This document shows, piece by piece, positions 39,752 through 48,752 of a DNA stretch of 55,368 nucleotides. Source of the DNA: Prevotella sp. (GTDB lineage Bacteria; Bacteroidota; Bacteroidia; Bacteroidales; Bacteroidaceae); contig JAGPKZ010000001.1 in the NCBI GenBank assembly GCA_018053665.1, forward strand, positions 18,283 to 73,650, in the 5' to 3' direction. Position numbers and translations under genes: made by a program. The first letter of the stretch is position 1. Each line of letters begins with the position of its first letter. The notes below the pieces were generated by a model. The model saw only the letters and a program-made list of their open reading frames with translations. It ran no database searches and had not been told where the DNA came from.

Positions 39752-41178
39752 CAAATATTTTTAAGATACGTAAAGAAGAACGATGGCTCGCTTTAGGAGT
39801 CTTTTTATATACGCTGATGCTCAATGCATTGGTGATAATAAAGTATTATGACCGGTTCACCAAACTTTCTAATAATTATCGCAGTCTGTTTGTAAAGACA
39901 TTCCATATATCGGGTTTTGATCCGCTTACTTATGAAGTTGTTTCCAAGTGGACTACATCCTATAATATACATCGTCATCCTTTATTGGCGTTCTTTATGT
40001 ATATTCCCAATCAAATAAATCAAGCATTGATTATGTTGACTGGGCATAACTGTGTGCAGTTTGTAGTAGCTGCTATTTTGGTATTCTGTGCATTCTATTC
40101 ATTCATATTTTTATATAGAATATTCCGTGAAGTCCTAGATTTGCAACGCTTTGACGCATCTGCTTTGACAATATTCACATTTTCATTTGCCTATGTAATG
40201 GTAGCGTCAATGGTGCCCGATCATTTCATTATGTCAATGTTCATACTGATAATGACATTGTATATAAGTGGATTGAAAATGAAAAAACATTTGCCACTGT
40301 CTAGATGGCAGACAATATTATTGTTTGTATTTACGGCAGGTGTATCTCTTAGCAATGGTGTTAAGACTTTTCTTGCGGGTATGTTTACTAATGGAAAACG
40401 TTTCTTTCGTCCTTTAAACATCATTCTTGTCGTCGTCGTTCCTTCTGCACTTATATGGGTGTTCTCCAATTACGAATACCAAACTCTCGAGTATCCTCGT
40501 TGGCATTCTCGTCAAGTAGCTAAGTTAAGACTGGATGAGAAGCATAAGAAGAAAGTTTTTGAGATGTATAAGGATACAGCTCATATAACTGATTCAGCAG
40601 AGATAGCCTTTAATGTAAACAATATATTGAGCAGACAAGCTGTAGATGCGTATCGTAAAAAACAGCAGAGTCCTAATGTCGCTCATCAAGGCGAACCAAT
40701 AGCTAAGGGAGAATATATCGGTTGGACTGATATTTCTACGCCTCGTATTATGACTGTTGTTGAAAACCTTTTCGGAGAATCTATTCTGCTGCATCAAAAC
40801 TATCTGTTGGGCGATACGCTTACGGGCAGACCTGTGATTGTGCATTACAAATGGATATTTAATTATGTTATTGAAGGCATCATTGTAATACTTTTTGCAT
40901 TAGGCTTATTCTGTGGAAGAAAAAATAAGTTTATGTGGATGGCGGTGTCCTTCATGGCTTTTGATATGCTGTTGCATTTAGGGCTAGGCTTTGGCATAAA
41001 CGAAGTTTATATAATGAGTCCTCATTGGGCTTTCGTTATAACGATAGTGATAGCTTGTCTTGCTAAAAAGTTGACTGAAAGAAGACTTGTGGCGTTCCGT
41101 ACGTTGATATGTTGTCTTGCTGCATACTTGCTTATTTACAACACTGCACTGATAGTGGAATACCTCACAATACTTTAA
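39748..41178 (+). CDS. Polytopic membrane protein, GT-C-like (possibly DUF6080)
   Basis: The 476-residue protein has about ten hydrophobic helices and a polar insertion near residues 250-340. It resembles Bacteroidetes proteins of unknown function (DUF6080-like, from memory) and the general layout of GT-C transferases that use polyprenyl-phosphate sugars. Shared blocks with the paralogue at 42175 are the FKIRKEERW start, a PDHF motif, SNGVKTFLAGMFTNGK, and TPRIMTVVENLFGESILLHQN in a probably periplasmic loop. No DXD or sulfatase motif is recognised. Immediately after a GtrA-like gene it is a good candidate for the transferase that uses the flipped lipid-linked sugar. Function is inferred from context only. 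Confidence 0.65.
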   Translation: MTNIFKIRKEERWLALGVFLYTLMLNALVIIKYYDRFTKLSNNYRSLFVKTFHISGFDPLTYEVVSKWTTSYNIHRHPLLAFFMYIPNQINQALIMLTGHNCVQFVVAAILVFCAFYSFIFLYRIFREVLDLQRFDASALTIFTFSFAYVMVASMVPDHFIMSMFILIMTLYISGLKMKKHLPLSRWQTILLFVFTAGVSLSNGVKTFLAGMFTNGKRFFRPLNIILVVVVPSALIWVFSNYEYQTLEYPRWHSRQVAKLRLDEKHKKKVFEMYKDTAHITDSAEIAFNVNNILSRQAVDAYRKKQQSPNVAHQGEPIAKGEYIGWTDISTPRIMTVVENLFGESILLHQNYLLGDTLTGRPVIVHYKWIFNYVIEGIIVILFALGLFCGRKNKFMWMAVSFMAFDMLLHLGLGFGINEVYIMSPHWAFVITIVIACLAKKLTERRLVAFRTLICCLAAYLLIYNTALIVEYLTIL

Positions 41179-41184
41179 TAGTGT

Positions 41185-42123
41185 ATGAAAAGAAACGACG
41201 ATATAAACTATACAAGGACAATATTGATATTGTTGGTGATATTGGTACATATAGTACCTTTCACCATATTGCACCCGCAATTAAAAGCGGCAATACTTTC
41301 ATTCATGATGCCTACTTTCCTGCTCATCACAGGTTATCTAGTAAACATTAATAAAAGCTTACGCAAATTTTCAATTTATTATCTTGGCATACTTGTTCCT
41401 TATGTCGTGATGACAGTTGCTTATTCTGTTGTTTCTTATTATATGCCAGTACGTGATGGTATACATGAATTGTCGGTAAGTGTTATTCTTGATAAGGTAT
41501 TAGTAACATCTATTGGTCCGTATTGGTTTCTTCATACAATGTTGATTTGTGGATTGCTGTATTATGTATGTTTCGCAATTCCTTTACGCAAGGAATATAA
41601 GATAGAGCGCTTGATTGTTTTTGGAGTATCATTGCTTCTTTTATCATTATTCACTCCTTTGCAATCATTAAAGATAAGTTCATTTTATTTCATAGGCGTT
41701 TTACTTAGACAGACCGATTGTGATTTTGATAAGGTTTTCTATAAGTCACCACTGTCATTCATTCCGTTCTGCATCTTGGTATCTGATAAATCCTTCTATG
41801 ATTGGGGACTGATCACAGTAATAGCAATGGCTTATTGCTTCATTTCTTTTTCTTCATGGCTTTACGGTTACATCAAGGATAGGAAGGTAAATAAATATGT
41901 TATTCTGGTAGGAATGAATACATTCCCAATATATATATTCCATCCTGTGTTCACGATGGCTGCCAAATTCTATAAACCTTGGTTGGCTTTTGATACATCA
42001 GGTTGGTTGTTAGCAATCGTTACGATAATTATTGCTATATCTGGAAGCCTTGTTATGGCATGGATATTAGACAAGACAAAGACTTGTTACTTGTTGGGAA
42101 AGGAAAGTATATTGAGATTATGA
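41185..42123 (+). CDS. Acyltransferase-3 family membrane protein
   Basis: The 312-residue polytopic protein begins MKRNDDINYTRTILILLVIL and has the R11...H22 pattern of acyltransferase-3 enzymes, then MMPTFLLITGYLVN with basic residues after it. It resembles the fucose 4-O-acetylase subgroup more than OafA. About ten hydrophobic helices are visible. It sits between two paralogous large membrane proteins, six bases after the first. Confidence 0.78.
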   Translation: MKRNDDINYTRTILILLVILVHIVPFTILHPQLKAAILSFMMPTFLLITGYLVNINKSLRKFSIYYLGILVPYVVMTVAYSVVSYYMPVRDGIHELSVSVILDKVLVTSIGPYWFLHTMLICGLLYYVCFAIPLRKEYKIERLIVFGVSLLLLSLFTPLQSLKISSFYFIGVLLRQTDCDFDKVFYKSPLSFIPFCILVSDKSFYDWGLITVIAMAYCFISFSSWLYGYIKDRKVNKYVILVGMNTFPIYIFHPVFTMAAKFYKPWLAFDTSGWLLAIVTIIIAISGSLVMAWILDKTKTCYLLGKESILRL

Positions 42124-42174
42124 CAAATAGCTTAATTTCATAATCAGTCGTTGTGATAGATAAGTATTAAATTA

Positions 42175-43539
42175 ATGAATATTTTTAAAATACAGAAAGA
42201 GGAGCGTTGGATTGCGCTGCTTGCACTATTGTTCTTGTTGTTTTTGAATTGGATGCTGATATCCAATTATCCTGATAGTTTTACGAAAGGTGGTAATCTT
42301 GGTTATTGGTCTATTTTTTCTAAGAACTTCCGCATGTCTGGATATGATTGCTGGTCTTATATTATGCTTTCAAATCTTCGCATACATTTTGAAACATCCC
42401 GTCACCCTTTATTCCTGTCAATATTATATCCGCTATATTTGATCAATCATTGTATGATGTGGCTGTTTGGATCTAATTTCGCAGTTTATTTCATTGCGTT
42501 ATTACTTCTTTTCTGCTCAGTATATTCTGTGTTGTTTATGTATCGAATCTTTAAGGAGATTTTGGAATTGCGCAAGTTTGACGCTTTGATATTTACAACA
42601 ATGTTCTTGTCTATAGCCCATGTTATGGTCGCAATGATAGTTCCCGATCATTTCGCTATTTCTCTTTTCCTGCTCACGATGACATTATATATAGCAGGAG
42701 TGAAGATAAAGAATAACAGTTACTTTAAGTGGTGGCAGATAGCAGTGTTGTTTTTTGTTACCAGTGGAGTTACATTGACAAATGGTGCAAAGACATTATT
42801 GGCTGCTTTGTTCGTTAATGGCAGAAAGTATTTAAGTCCTAAATCAATTGTTTTAACGATATTCCTTCCACTTGTCTTGTTTTTGGGTGTCTATTGGTTT
42901 CAATATAATGTGTTTGAACTTCCTCAGAAGCAAGTCATACACAAGATAGAAAGGAGCAATAAAGAGAAAAAAGCTGATGAAGTTGCCAAACATTATGCTA
43001 TTAGAAATAAATGGATGAGCGAGCATACTGGTAAACCAATAAGTGATGCACCTTTACTTAATATGACAGATGTCACGACTCCTCGTGTAAAGACGGTTGT
43101 AGAAAATCTATTTGGTGAATCAATACAATTGCATCAGAATCATCTTTTGCAGGATTTGTCTTTCACGCGCCCAATTTTTGTTAGTTATAATCATTGGTTT
43201 AACTATGCTGCTGAGGCTATAATAGTATTGATGTTTGCTTTTTCGTTATGGGTTGGTCGCAATGTTAAGTTATTGCGTATGTGCATGTCTTGGTTTGCTT
43301 TAGACATGATCCTTCATCTGGTATTAGGATTTGGCATCTCTGAAGTTTATATAATGTCGGCCGACTGGATCTTTATTATTCCATTGGCATTGGCTACATT
43401 GATGCATTTGTCAGATGATAGGTATAAAATAGCATTGCGCATTGTTTTCTCATGCATAACGCTATACCTTCTGTTGTGGAATGCCAGTCTTTTGGTTAGT
43501 TATCTTAATACGCCTTTTGATCAGATCCCTAAGTTCTAG
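42175..43539 (+). CDS. Polytopic membrane protein, paralogue of the 39748 gene
   Basis: The 454-residue protein has about ten membrane helices. Alignable blocks with the first paralogue are FKIQKEERW at the start, SRHPLFLSILYPLYLIN, HVMVAMIVPDHFAISLFLL, TLTNGAKTLLAALFVNGRKY and TTPRVKTVVENLFGESIQLH. The loop between the first membrane block and the TPR segment is shorter. The two genes flank an acyltransferase, which looks like a duplication with subfunctionalisation. The stop is two bases from the end of the convergent flippase gene. No terminator is evident between them. Confidence 0.65.
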   Translation: MNIFKIQKEERWIALLALLFLLFLNWMLISNYPDSFTKGGNLGYWSIFSKNFRMSGYDCWSYIMLSNLRIHFETSRHPLFLSILYPLYLINHCMMWLFGSNFAVYFIALLLLFCSVYSVLFMYRIFKEILELRKFDALIFTTMFLSIAHVMVAMIVPDHFAISLFLLTMTLYIAGVKIKNNSYFKWWQIAVLFFVTSGVTLTNGAKTLLAALFVNGRKYLSPKSIVLTIFLPLVLFLGVYWFQYNVFELPQKQVIHKIERSNKEKKADEVAKHYAIRNKWMSEHTGKPISDAPLLNMTDVTTPRVKTVVENLFGESIQLHQNHLLQDLSFTRPIFVSYNHWFNYAAEAIIVLMFAFSLWVGRNVKLLRMCMSWFALDMILHLVLGFGISEVYIMSADWIFIIPLALATLMHLSDDRYKIALRIVFSCITLYLLLWNASLLVSYLNTPFDQIPKF

Positions 43540-43541
43540 AG

Positions 43542-44978
43542 CTATTTATTACGATGAAATATGTAGTTCATACATTCATCCAACATCTTAACTTTAGCAA
43601 GTTTCATTACTGTAAAATATATTACGACTGATAAAATCATCTTGATAATCAGTCTTAATACCATGCTGTCCACAAATGACGCAATGAAATAAGATATGCT
43701 CATTACGGCTAAAGCTGAAATGAAAAATGGAAATATATCTTTTAATGTATCCATAAACTTCAGACCAATAAGTTTGTGAGCATAGTATTGCCACACAGCC
43801 ACCCAACCGATGTTAAGAATAGAATAGGCTACAATCATTATCACAATTCCCAGTTTGCCGAGAGCTACAATCAAGACGATTGAACTCAAAAGCAGTCCTA
43901 TGTTTCCCCAAAGGTATAAATCCGAACGTCCTTTACTTATGATGAGGTTTTGGAATGTTCCGTGTAAAGGCAAGAAGGCACCGCTGATACATAGAATCTG
44001 AAGCAGGAATACACTCTCAGCCCATTTGCTTCCTATCGCCAATATAATGAATTCTTGTGATATGATAGCAAGTCCGAACATTACGGGGAATGAAAGAAAT
44101 GCCGTGAATCTTACCATCTTGCGGAACACGTTGCATAGTCTTTCGTTATCATTGTCTATTGACGAGAATACGGGTTGTGCCACTTGTGCCACTGTTCCTG
44201 AAACCAATGAGTAGGCTTTGTTGTTCCAACTGTTAGCCTGAGTAAAATTACCTACTGCTTGAACAGGAAACAATCTTCCGAAGATTACGACCAGAATGTT
44301 GTTGCTTACAGTGTTTATGATTGATGTAAACATTATCTTGCAACTGAATCCAAACATCTTCCTTACTGGTTTTAAGTCAATATGCATTGACGGACGCCAA
44401 GGTATATAAAAGAACTTTCCAAGACTCGTTATCAATACATATATAATCTGCTGCCATACAATGCTCCAATAGGCCATACCGTTAATTGCCATTGCTATTC
44501 CTACAATTCCCGATGCTACCAGTGCCTGAATTCTAATCATGGTAGCTTCCTTCACTTTCAGACTTTTGAAAAGGTAAGCCTGCGGAACAATTCCTATTGC
44601 TGATAAAGGTATCGTTATGAAAGATACTCTTGAGAGCGCCACAATTTCCGGTTGTTTATAGTAAAAAGAAATAAGCGGCGAACAGAAGAATAGTATTATG
44701 TATAATGACGTTCCCATAATTAAAGAAAACCAGAACACAGAATTATAATCATTGTCTTCTGTCTTTTTCATATTTACCAGTGCCGAGGTGAAACCACTCT
44801 CCTGTATTGCTCCGGCAACTGCTGGAAATATAGCAAGCATACCAACCAGTGCATAGTCTTTTGGTGAAAGAAGACGAGCTGTGATAATACCAAAGAGCGC
44901 ACCCAGAATCTGCATGCTCCCATTGTTCATTGCTCCCCATAATATGCCGGTGGCAGTTTTCTCTTTTAATGTTTTCAT
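43542..44978 (-). CDS. Wzx-type polysaccharide flippase (MOP superfamily)
   Basis: The 478-residue protein has about 12-14 transmembrane helices and begins MKTLKEKTATGILWGAMNNG, like WzxC-type lipopolysaccharide or capsule flippases. It moves undecaprenyl-diphosphate-linked repeat units across the inner membrane. ALFGIITARLLSPKDYALVG is a typical TM1-TM2 segment. An in-frame TTG four codons upstream is less likely than the ATG. It is the only minus-strand gene of the region and is driven by its own promoter in the divergent gap toward the GT4 gene. Confidence 0.9.
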   Translation of the reverse strand: MKTLKEKTATGILWGAMNNGSMQILGALFGIITARLLSPKDYALVGMLAIFPAVAGAIQESGFTSALVNMKKTEDNDYNSVFWFSLIMGTSLYIILFFCSPLISFYYKQPEIVALSRVSFITIPLSAIGIVPQAYLFKSLKVKEATMIRIQALVASGIVGIAMAINGMAYWSIVWQQIIYVLITSLGKFFYIPWRPSMHIDLKPVRKMFGFSCKIMFTSIINTVSNNILVVIFGRLFPVQAVGNFTQANSWNNKAYSLVSGTVAQVAQPVFSSIDNDNERLCNVFRKMVRFTAFLSFPVMFGLAIISQEFIILAIGSKWAESVFLLQILCISGAFLPLHGTFQNLIISKGRSDLYLWGNIGLLLSSIVLIVALGKLGIVIMIVAYSILNIGWVAVWQYYAHKLIGLKFMDTLKDIFPFFISALAVMSISYFIASFVDSMVLRLIIKMILSVVIYFTVMKLAKVKMLDECMNYIFHRNK

Positions 44979-45023
44979 TGTGAATAACAACCTTTTATCG
45001 TTATATAATCAAGATTGTATATG

Positions 45024-45054
45024 CAAAATTAGTATTAAAAGGTGGATAATCAAA
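45024..45054 (-). promoter_or_regulatory. Promoter of the flippase gene
   Basis: Read on the minus strand: TTTG (complement of 45051-45054), 19 bases, then TAATTTTG (complement of 45024-45031). This is an exact TTTG-N19-TAnnTTTG promoter. The start is expected near 45017, about 39 bases before the flippase ATG. Confidence 0.78.
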
Positions 45055-45064
45055 GAAAAAACAT

Positions 45065-45072
45065 TATTTTTG
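45065..45072 (+). promoter_or_regulatory. -7 box for the GT4-LicD-TarI operon
   Basis: TATTTTTG matches TAnnTTTG, but the expected -33 position has no TTTG. The start would fall near 45079, leaving about eight bases before the ATG at 45087. It may be a regulated or weak promoter. Confidence 0.4.
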
Positions 45073-45086
45073 CAAATAAAATCTGA

Positions 45087-46145
45087 ATGAAAGTATACTA
45101 TTATCATACAATAGACATACGCAATGTTTACCAACAATGGCAGCATGGAACGTTTCCGGGGCATTTCCTTTATGGTGCTACCCATCTGCCTGATTATGGG
45201 ATTGATGTTGTCATGCATCAGCCTATACGACCTAAGCAGCGTTGGAAACTATCTTTACATACAGCTTTTAAAATCCTAACGTGTCATGAGCATTATGATG
45301 CTATTTATGCTACCACATTCCGTGGACTTGAAATCATAATTTTTCTAAGGGCTTTGGGTATCTTCCGACGTCCTGTCTGCGTGTGGCATCATCAACCTAT
45401 TGTCAAGGCCAGTAGTACCTTTCGTGAGGTCATGGCCCGATTATTTTATAAAGGCATTGACCAAATGTTTTTCTTTTCAGATAAAATCATTCAGGACTCT
45501 TTATGCTCTGTTAAGGCAAGGCGCGAACGCATGCATGTCGTAAGGTGGGGTGCTGACTTGAAATATTATGATGCTTTGTTAAATGGCTTTGATAAAGGCT
45601 TGCGTTCTGGATTTATCTCTACAGGAAAGGAGATGCGCGACATGCCTACATTGATAGGCGCTTTCAACAACACGTCTGCACCTTTGGATATCTATTCTTG
45701 CAGAGAATATCTTGGTGTAAACTATGAACGTCTGTTTGCCGACATGGATGTTCGTGATAATATAAATATTCATTTTATTGCAGGGCTGGCTCATGCCGAA
45801 ATGAGTAAACTTGTTAATAACTCACAATGTGTGGTGATATGTTGTTTTCACACCAATTATACTGTTGGCCTTACTACTGTTGTTGAGGCTTTGGCACTAG
45901 GCATTCCTCTTATTTGTACAAAGAATTTGCAGATGCCAATGGATATCCAAAAAGAACAGTGTGGAATAACCGTAGAACCGGGTGATATGGATGGATGGCA
46001 AAAGGCAGTGAAATATATTGCTGAAAATCCTGATGTGGCATCCGAGATGGGACGCCGTGGCAGAGCATTGGCAGAGCAGGTGTATAATATAGACAATTGC
46101 GCTAAAGATGTATCGGCAGTCTTGAAAACATTAATAAAAAGATGA
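45087..46145 (+). CDS. Glycosyltransferase family 4-like
   Basis: The 352-residue cytosolic protein has the GT-B layout of GT4 enzymes. The C-terminal donor domain shows GFISTGKEMRDMPTLIGAF (with R184-D185) and GLTTVVEALALGIPLICT. In canonical GT4 the E-x7-E motif precedes this; here the second Glu is E267 but the first is replaced by Thr259. An unusual catalytic site or relaxed constraint is therefore possible. It starts the plus-strand block after the divergent promoter and overlaps the LicD gene. Donor and acceptor are not predictable. Confidence 0.78.
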   Translation: MKVYYYHTIDIRNVYQQWQHGTFPGHFLYGATHLPDYGIDVVMHQPIRPKQRWKLSLHTAFKILTCHEHYDAIYATTFRGLEIIIFLRALGIFRRPVCVWHHQPIVKASSTFREVMARLFYKGIDQMFFFSDKIIQDSLCSVKARRERMHVVRWGADLKYYDALLNGFDKGLRSGFISTGKEMRDMPTLIGAFNNTSAPLDIYSCREYLGVNYERLFADMDVRDNINIHFIAGLAHAEMSKLVNNSQCVVICCFHTNYTVGLTTVVEALALGIPLICTKNLQMPMDIQKEQCGITVEPGDMDGWQKAVKYIAENPDVASEMGRRGRALAEQVYNIDNCAKDVSAVLKTLIKR

Positions 46146-46975
46146 TGAACGTATTCAATACAGGAGAAACGCAGGAAAGTCTGCGTCAGGAGTATAACCC
46201 TGATGGTTCGGTGCTTCGCCGTGCCCAACTGCGTATGCTTGATATGCTGATATATTTGCAGAATGTCTGCAAAAGCATAGGCATACCTTGCCGCATTGAT
46301 GGTGGAAATGTGCTAGGAGCATTGCGTCATGGTGGATTTATTCCTTGGGATGATGATATCGATGTTGTCGTGAGCTATTCTGATTATAACAGATTGTGCA
46401 GATATCTCATGGAGCATCCCCATCCACAGTATGTGTTGCAAAACAATGAAACTGATCCTGGACATTATAAGGAATGGGCATGTCTGCGTGACCTTAAGAG
46501 TGAACATATTAGTAGTGACTCTCAATGTGAGAGGGAACGCCGCTCGCATGTTATTCAAAAGTTCCGTGGACTGCATATTGATATATTTCCCTACGAGGGT
46601 TATATGATACCTTGGCTTCAGCACTTTGCTGCCAAACTTTCTTGCGTTGTCAACTTCGATTTGGCAGGCAGATATTCTCATCTGGCACAGGTTGGATATA
46701 ATGTCCTTCATTATGCTGTGTTCCCTGTTTTCAGGGTGATAGGACATCTCTTTGGTAATCCTGATTTATACATGCATTCTTATGGAGCATGGTTCTATGA
46801 GCGCAATCCAAAGCGCATAATGATACCCCATAAGGATATCGTTTTTGAGGGACATACTTTTGAGGGACCTGCTGATCCTGAGGAATTATGTCGTATAGCA
46901 TACGGAAATTATATGGATCTGCCACCACATGACAAGCGAGACAGACATAAAGTGGACATCGTGTTTCATGATTAA
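46142..46975 (+). CDS. LicD-family phosphotransferase
   Basis: The 277-residue protein carries the LicD signature GGNVLGALRHGGFIPWDDD beginning near residue 54, with the Asp cluster D70-D72 and D74. LicD enzymes transfer phosphocholine or related phospho-alcohols from a CDP-linked donor to glycan. The adjacent IspD/TarI-type cytidylyltransferase suggests a CDP-alditol donor instead of choline, but no choline kinase or LicC is present to test this. A second ATG one codon later is equally possible as the start. Confidence 0.85.
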   Translation: MMNVFNTGETQESLRQEYNPDGSVLRRAQLRMLDMLIYLQNVCKSIGIPCRIDGGNVLGALRHGGFIPWDDDIDVVVSYSDYNRLCRYLMEHPHPQYVLQNNETDPGHYKEWACLRDLKSEHISSDSQCERERRSHVIQKFRGLHIDIFPYEGYMIPWLQHFAAKLSCVVNFDLAGRYSHLAQVGYNVLHYAVFPVFRVIGHLFGNPDLYMHSYGAWFYERNPKRIMIPHKDIVFEGHTFEGPADPEELCRIAYGNYMDLPPHDKRDRHKVDIVFHD

Positions 46976-46989
46976 TAATAAATAAGACT

Positions 46990-47709
46990 ATGAATATTGC
47001 TGTAATTTTTGCTGGAGGTTCTGGATTGAGAATGCACACAAAGTCTCGTCCAAAACAGTTTCTTGATCTTAATGGCAAGCCTATAATCATTTATACGCTC
47101 GAGCTTTTTGATAATCATCCTCAGATAGATTCTATCGTCATCTCTTGTATAGAGAGTTGGATTCCTTTCTTGAAAAAGATGCTTCGTAAGTTTGAGATAA
47201 CTAAGGTCGTGAAGATTGTTCCGGGTGGTGAGACAGGTCAGGATTCTATTTACCAGGGCTTGTGTGCTGCCGAGGATATTGCTGCCGGTAAGGATGTCAC
47301 GGTCTTGATTCACGATGGGGTTCGGCCTCTTATCAGCGAAGATACAATTACTAATAATATCAATAAGGTTAAGGAGTGCGGTACTTGTATCACATGTGTA
47401 CCTGCCACTGAAACCTTTATTGTCAAGCAGCCTGATGATACTTTGGAAATACCTTCTCGTGGAAATTCTTTGATAGCCCGCGCGCCCCAAAGCTTTCATC
47501 TAGGGGATATTATCGGTGCGCATCGCAGGGCATTGAATGAAGGCAGACATGATTTTATTGATTGCTGTACGATGATGAGCTATTATGGTTATAAGTTGGA
47601 AACGATAATGGGACCGATGGAAAACATTAAGATTACTACTCCTACAGATTTCTTCGTGTTGCGTGCTATGGTTAAAGTGCATGAAGATCAACAGATATTT
47701 GGACTTTAG
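46990..47709 (+). CDS. IspD/TarI-type cytidylyltransferase
   Basis: The 239-residue protein is a nucleotidyltransferase of the IspD/TarI group, which makes CDP-alcohols (CDP-methylerythritol or CDP-ribitol). The CTP-binding loop is FAGGSGLRM (residues 7-15) with PKQF at 21-24. HDGVRPL at 108-114 is diagnostic of the group. Here the usual Gly-Arg next to the loop region is GGETGQDS. Next to LicD and an SDR in a glycan locus, a TarI-like role in making CDP-ribitol or a similar donor is more likely than isoprenoid synthesis. IspD cannot be excluded by motif alone. Confidence 0.8.
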   Translation: MNIAVIFAGGSGLRMHTKSRPKQFLDLNGKPIIIYTLELFDNHPQIDSIVISCIESWIPFLKKMLRKFEITKVVKIVPGGETGQDSIYQGLCAAEDIAAGKDVTVLIHDGVRPLISEDTITNNINKVKECGTCITCVPATETFIVKQPDDTLEIPSRGNSLIARAPQSFHLGDIIGAHRRALNEGRHDFIDCCTMMSYYGYKLETIMGPMENIKITTPTDFFVLRAMVKVHEDQQIFGL

Positions 47710-47713
47710 AAAT

Positions 47714-48751
47714 ATGAATAAAATAGAGAGACGTGATATTGATGACTTCGCCGGAATGTTTCCGCTTGCAGAGATGTTAAGGCGACGCAAGTTTGTCATT
47801 ACTGGTGCTACCGGATTGCTGGGTGCATGTATGGTAAAGTGTCTTTTGGCGTTGAATAAAAGCTATTCACTGGGTTTGCATGTCACGAGTGTGGTCAGGA
47901 ATAAGGACAAGGCTTCTCGCATTTTTGGTGAAGAAACTGATTGCCATGATTTCTATGTATATGATTTCGCGTCGTCAGAATCTTTCAATCCTTGTGATGA
48001 GGCTGATTATATTGTTCATTTCGCCAGTCCCACTGCTTCAAAATATTTCCTTGAACATCCTGTCGAGACTATTTTGACAGGAATCCGTGGCACAGAGACA
48101 GTGTTGGAATATGCGTCTTCACATTCTATTATGTCAATGGCATACATATCTTCACTTGAAGTTTATGGAACGGTTTATGATGATACAACCCCGTTGACAG
48201 AAGATCAGCAGGGATATATTAATCCTATTGATGCCCGTAGCAGTTATCCTATTGGTAAGCGTGCTGCCGAATGTCTTTGTCATGCTTATGCCGTAGAGAA
48301 AGGCTTACCTGTACGTATTGCTCGTCTTGCTCAGACGTTTGGTGCTGGTGTCTCTAAAGACGACAACAGAGTCTTTGCCCAGTTTGCACGCAGTATCATC
48401 TCTGGCAGTGATATCACGTTGCATACAACAGGAGAACTTAGCAGATGTTATTGCTACACGATAGATGCGATAAGTTCCATACTCTATATATTGTTGAAGG
48501 GTAAAGATGGTGAAGCTTATAATGTGGCCAACGATGATACTTATATCTCAATAATAGACATGGCACGTTATCTTTGCAGAGAATTCAATCCGAATGTAAA
48601 ACCTATTATTGAATTACAGGAAGGTTTGGGATATTCGCCTGTTACCAAACTGAGATTATCAACAGATAAGATTCGTTCTCTTGGTTGGACACCAATATAC
48701 AGCATGCACGATATGTTTGCCAACCTAATAGAATCGTTAAGAGCTGATTGA
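47714..48751 (+). CDS. Extended SDR sugar-nucleotide epimerase/dehydratase-like
   Basis: The 345-residue protein is an extended short-chain dehydrogenase. The NAD-binding motif GATGLLG is at residues 31-37, the catalytic Ser at S146/S147 and Tyr178-x3-Lys182 (SYPIGK). The start at 47714 follows the TarI-like stop by four bases; a longer frame from 47663 lies inside the previous gene and is rejected. It is not the zinc alcohol dehydrogenase type (TarJ) usually paired with TarI. The product might therefore be a reduced or epimerised sugar feeding a CDP-activated intermediate. Confidence 0.78.
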   Translation: MNKIERRDIDDFAGMFPLAEMLRRRKFVITGATGLLGACMVKCLLALNKSYSLGLHVTSVVRNKDKASRIFGEETDCHDFYVYDFASSESFNPCDEADYIVHFASPTASKYFLEHPVETILTGIRGTETVLEYASSHSIMSMAYISSLEVYGTVYDDTTPLTEDQQGYINPIDARSSYPIGKRAAECLCHAYAVEKGLPVRIARLAQTFGAGVSKDDNRVFAQFARSIISGSDITLHTTGELSRCYCYTIDAISSILYILLKGKDGEAYNVANDDTYISIIDMARYLCREFNPNVKPIIELQEGLGYSPVTKLRLSTDKIRSLGWTPIYSMHDMFANLIESLRAD

Positions 48752-48752
48752 A

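Noticed and set aside
47663..47713. N-terminal extension of the SDR gene
   Set aside because: It lies inside the preceding cytidylyltransferase and the NAD motif would be pushed unusually far from the start.
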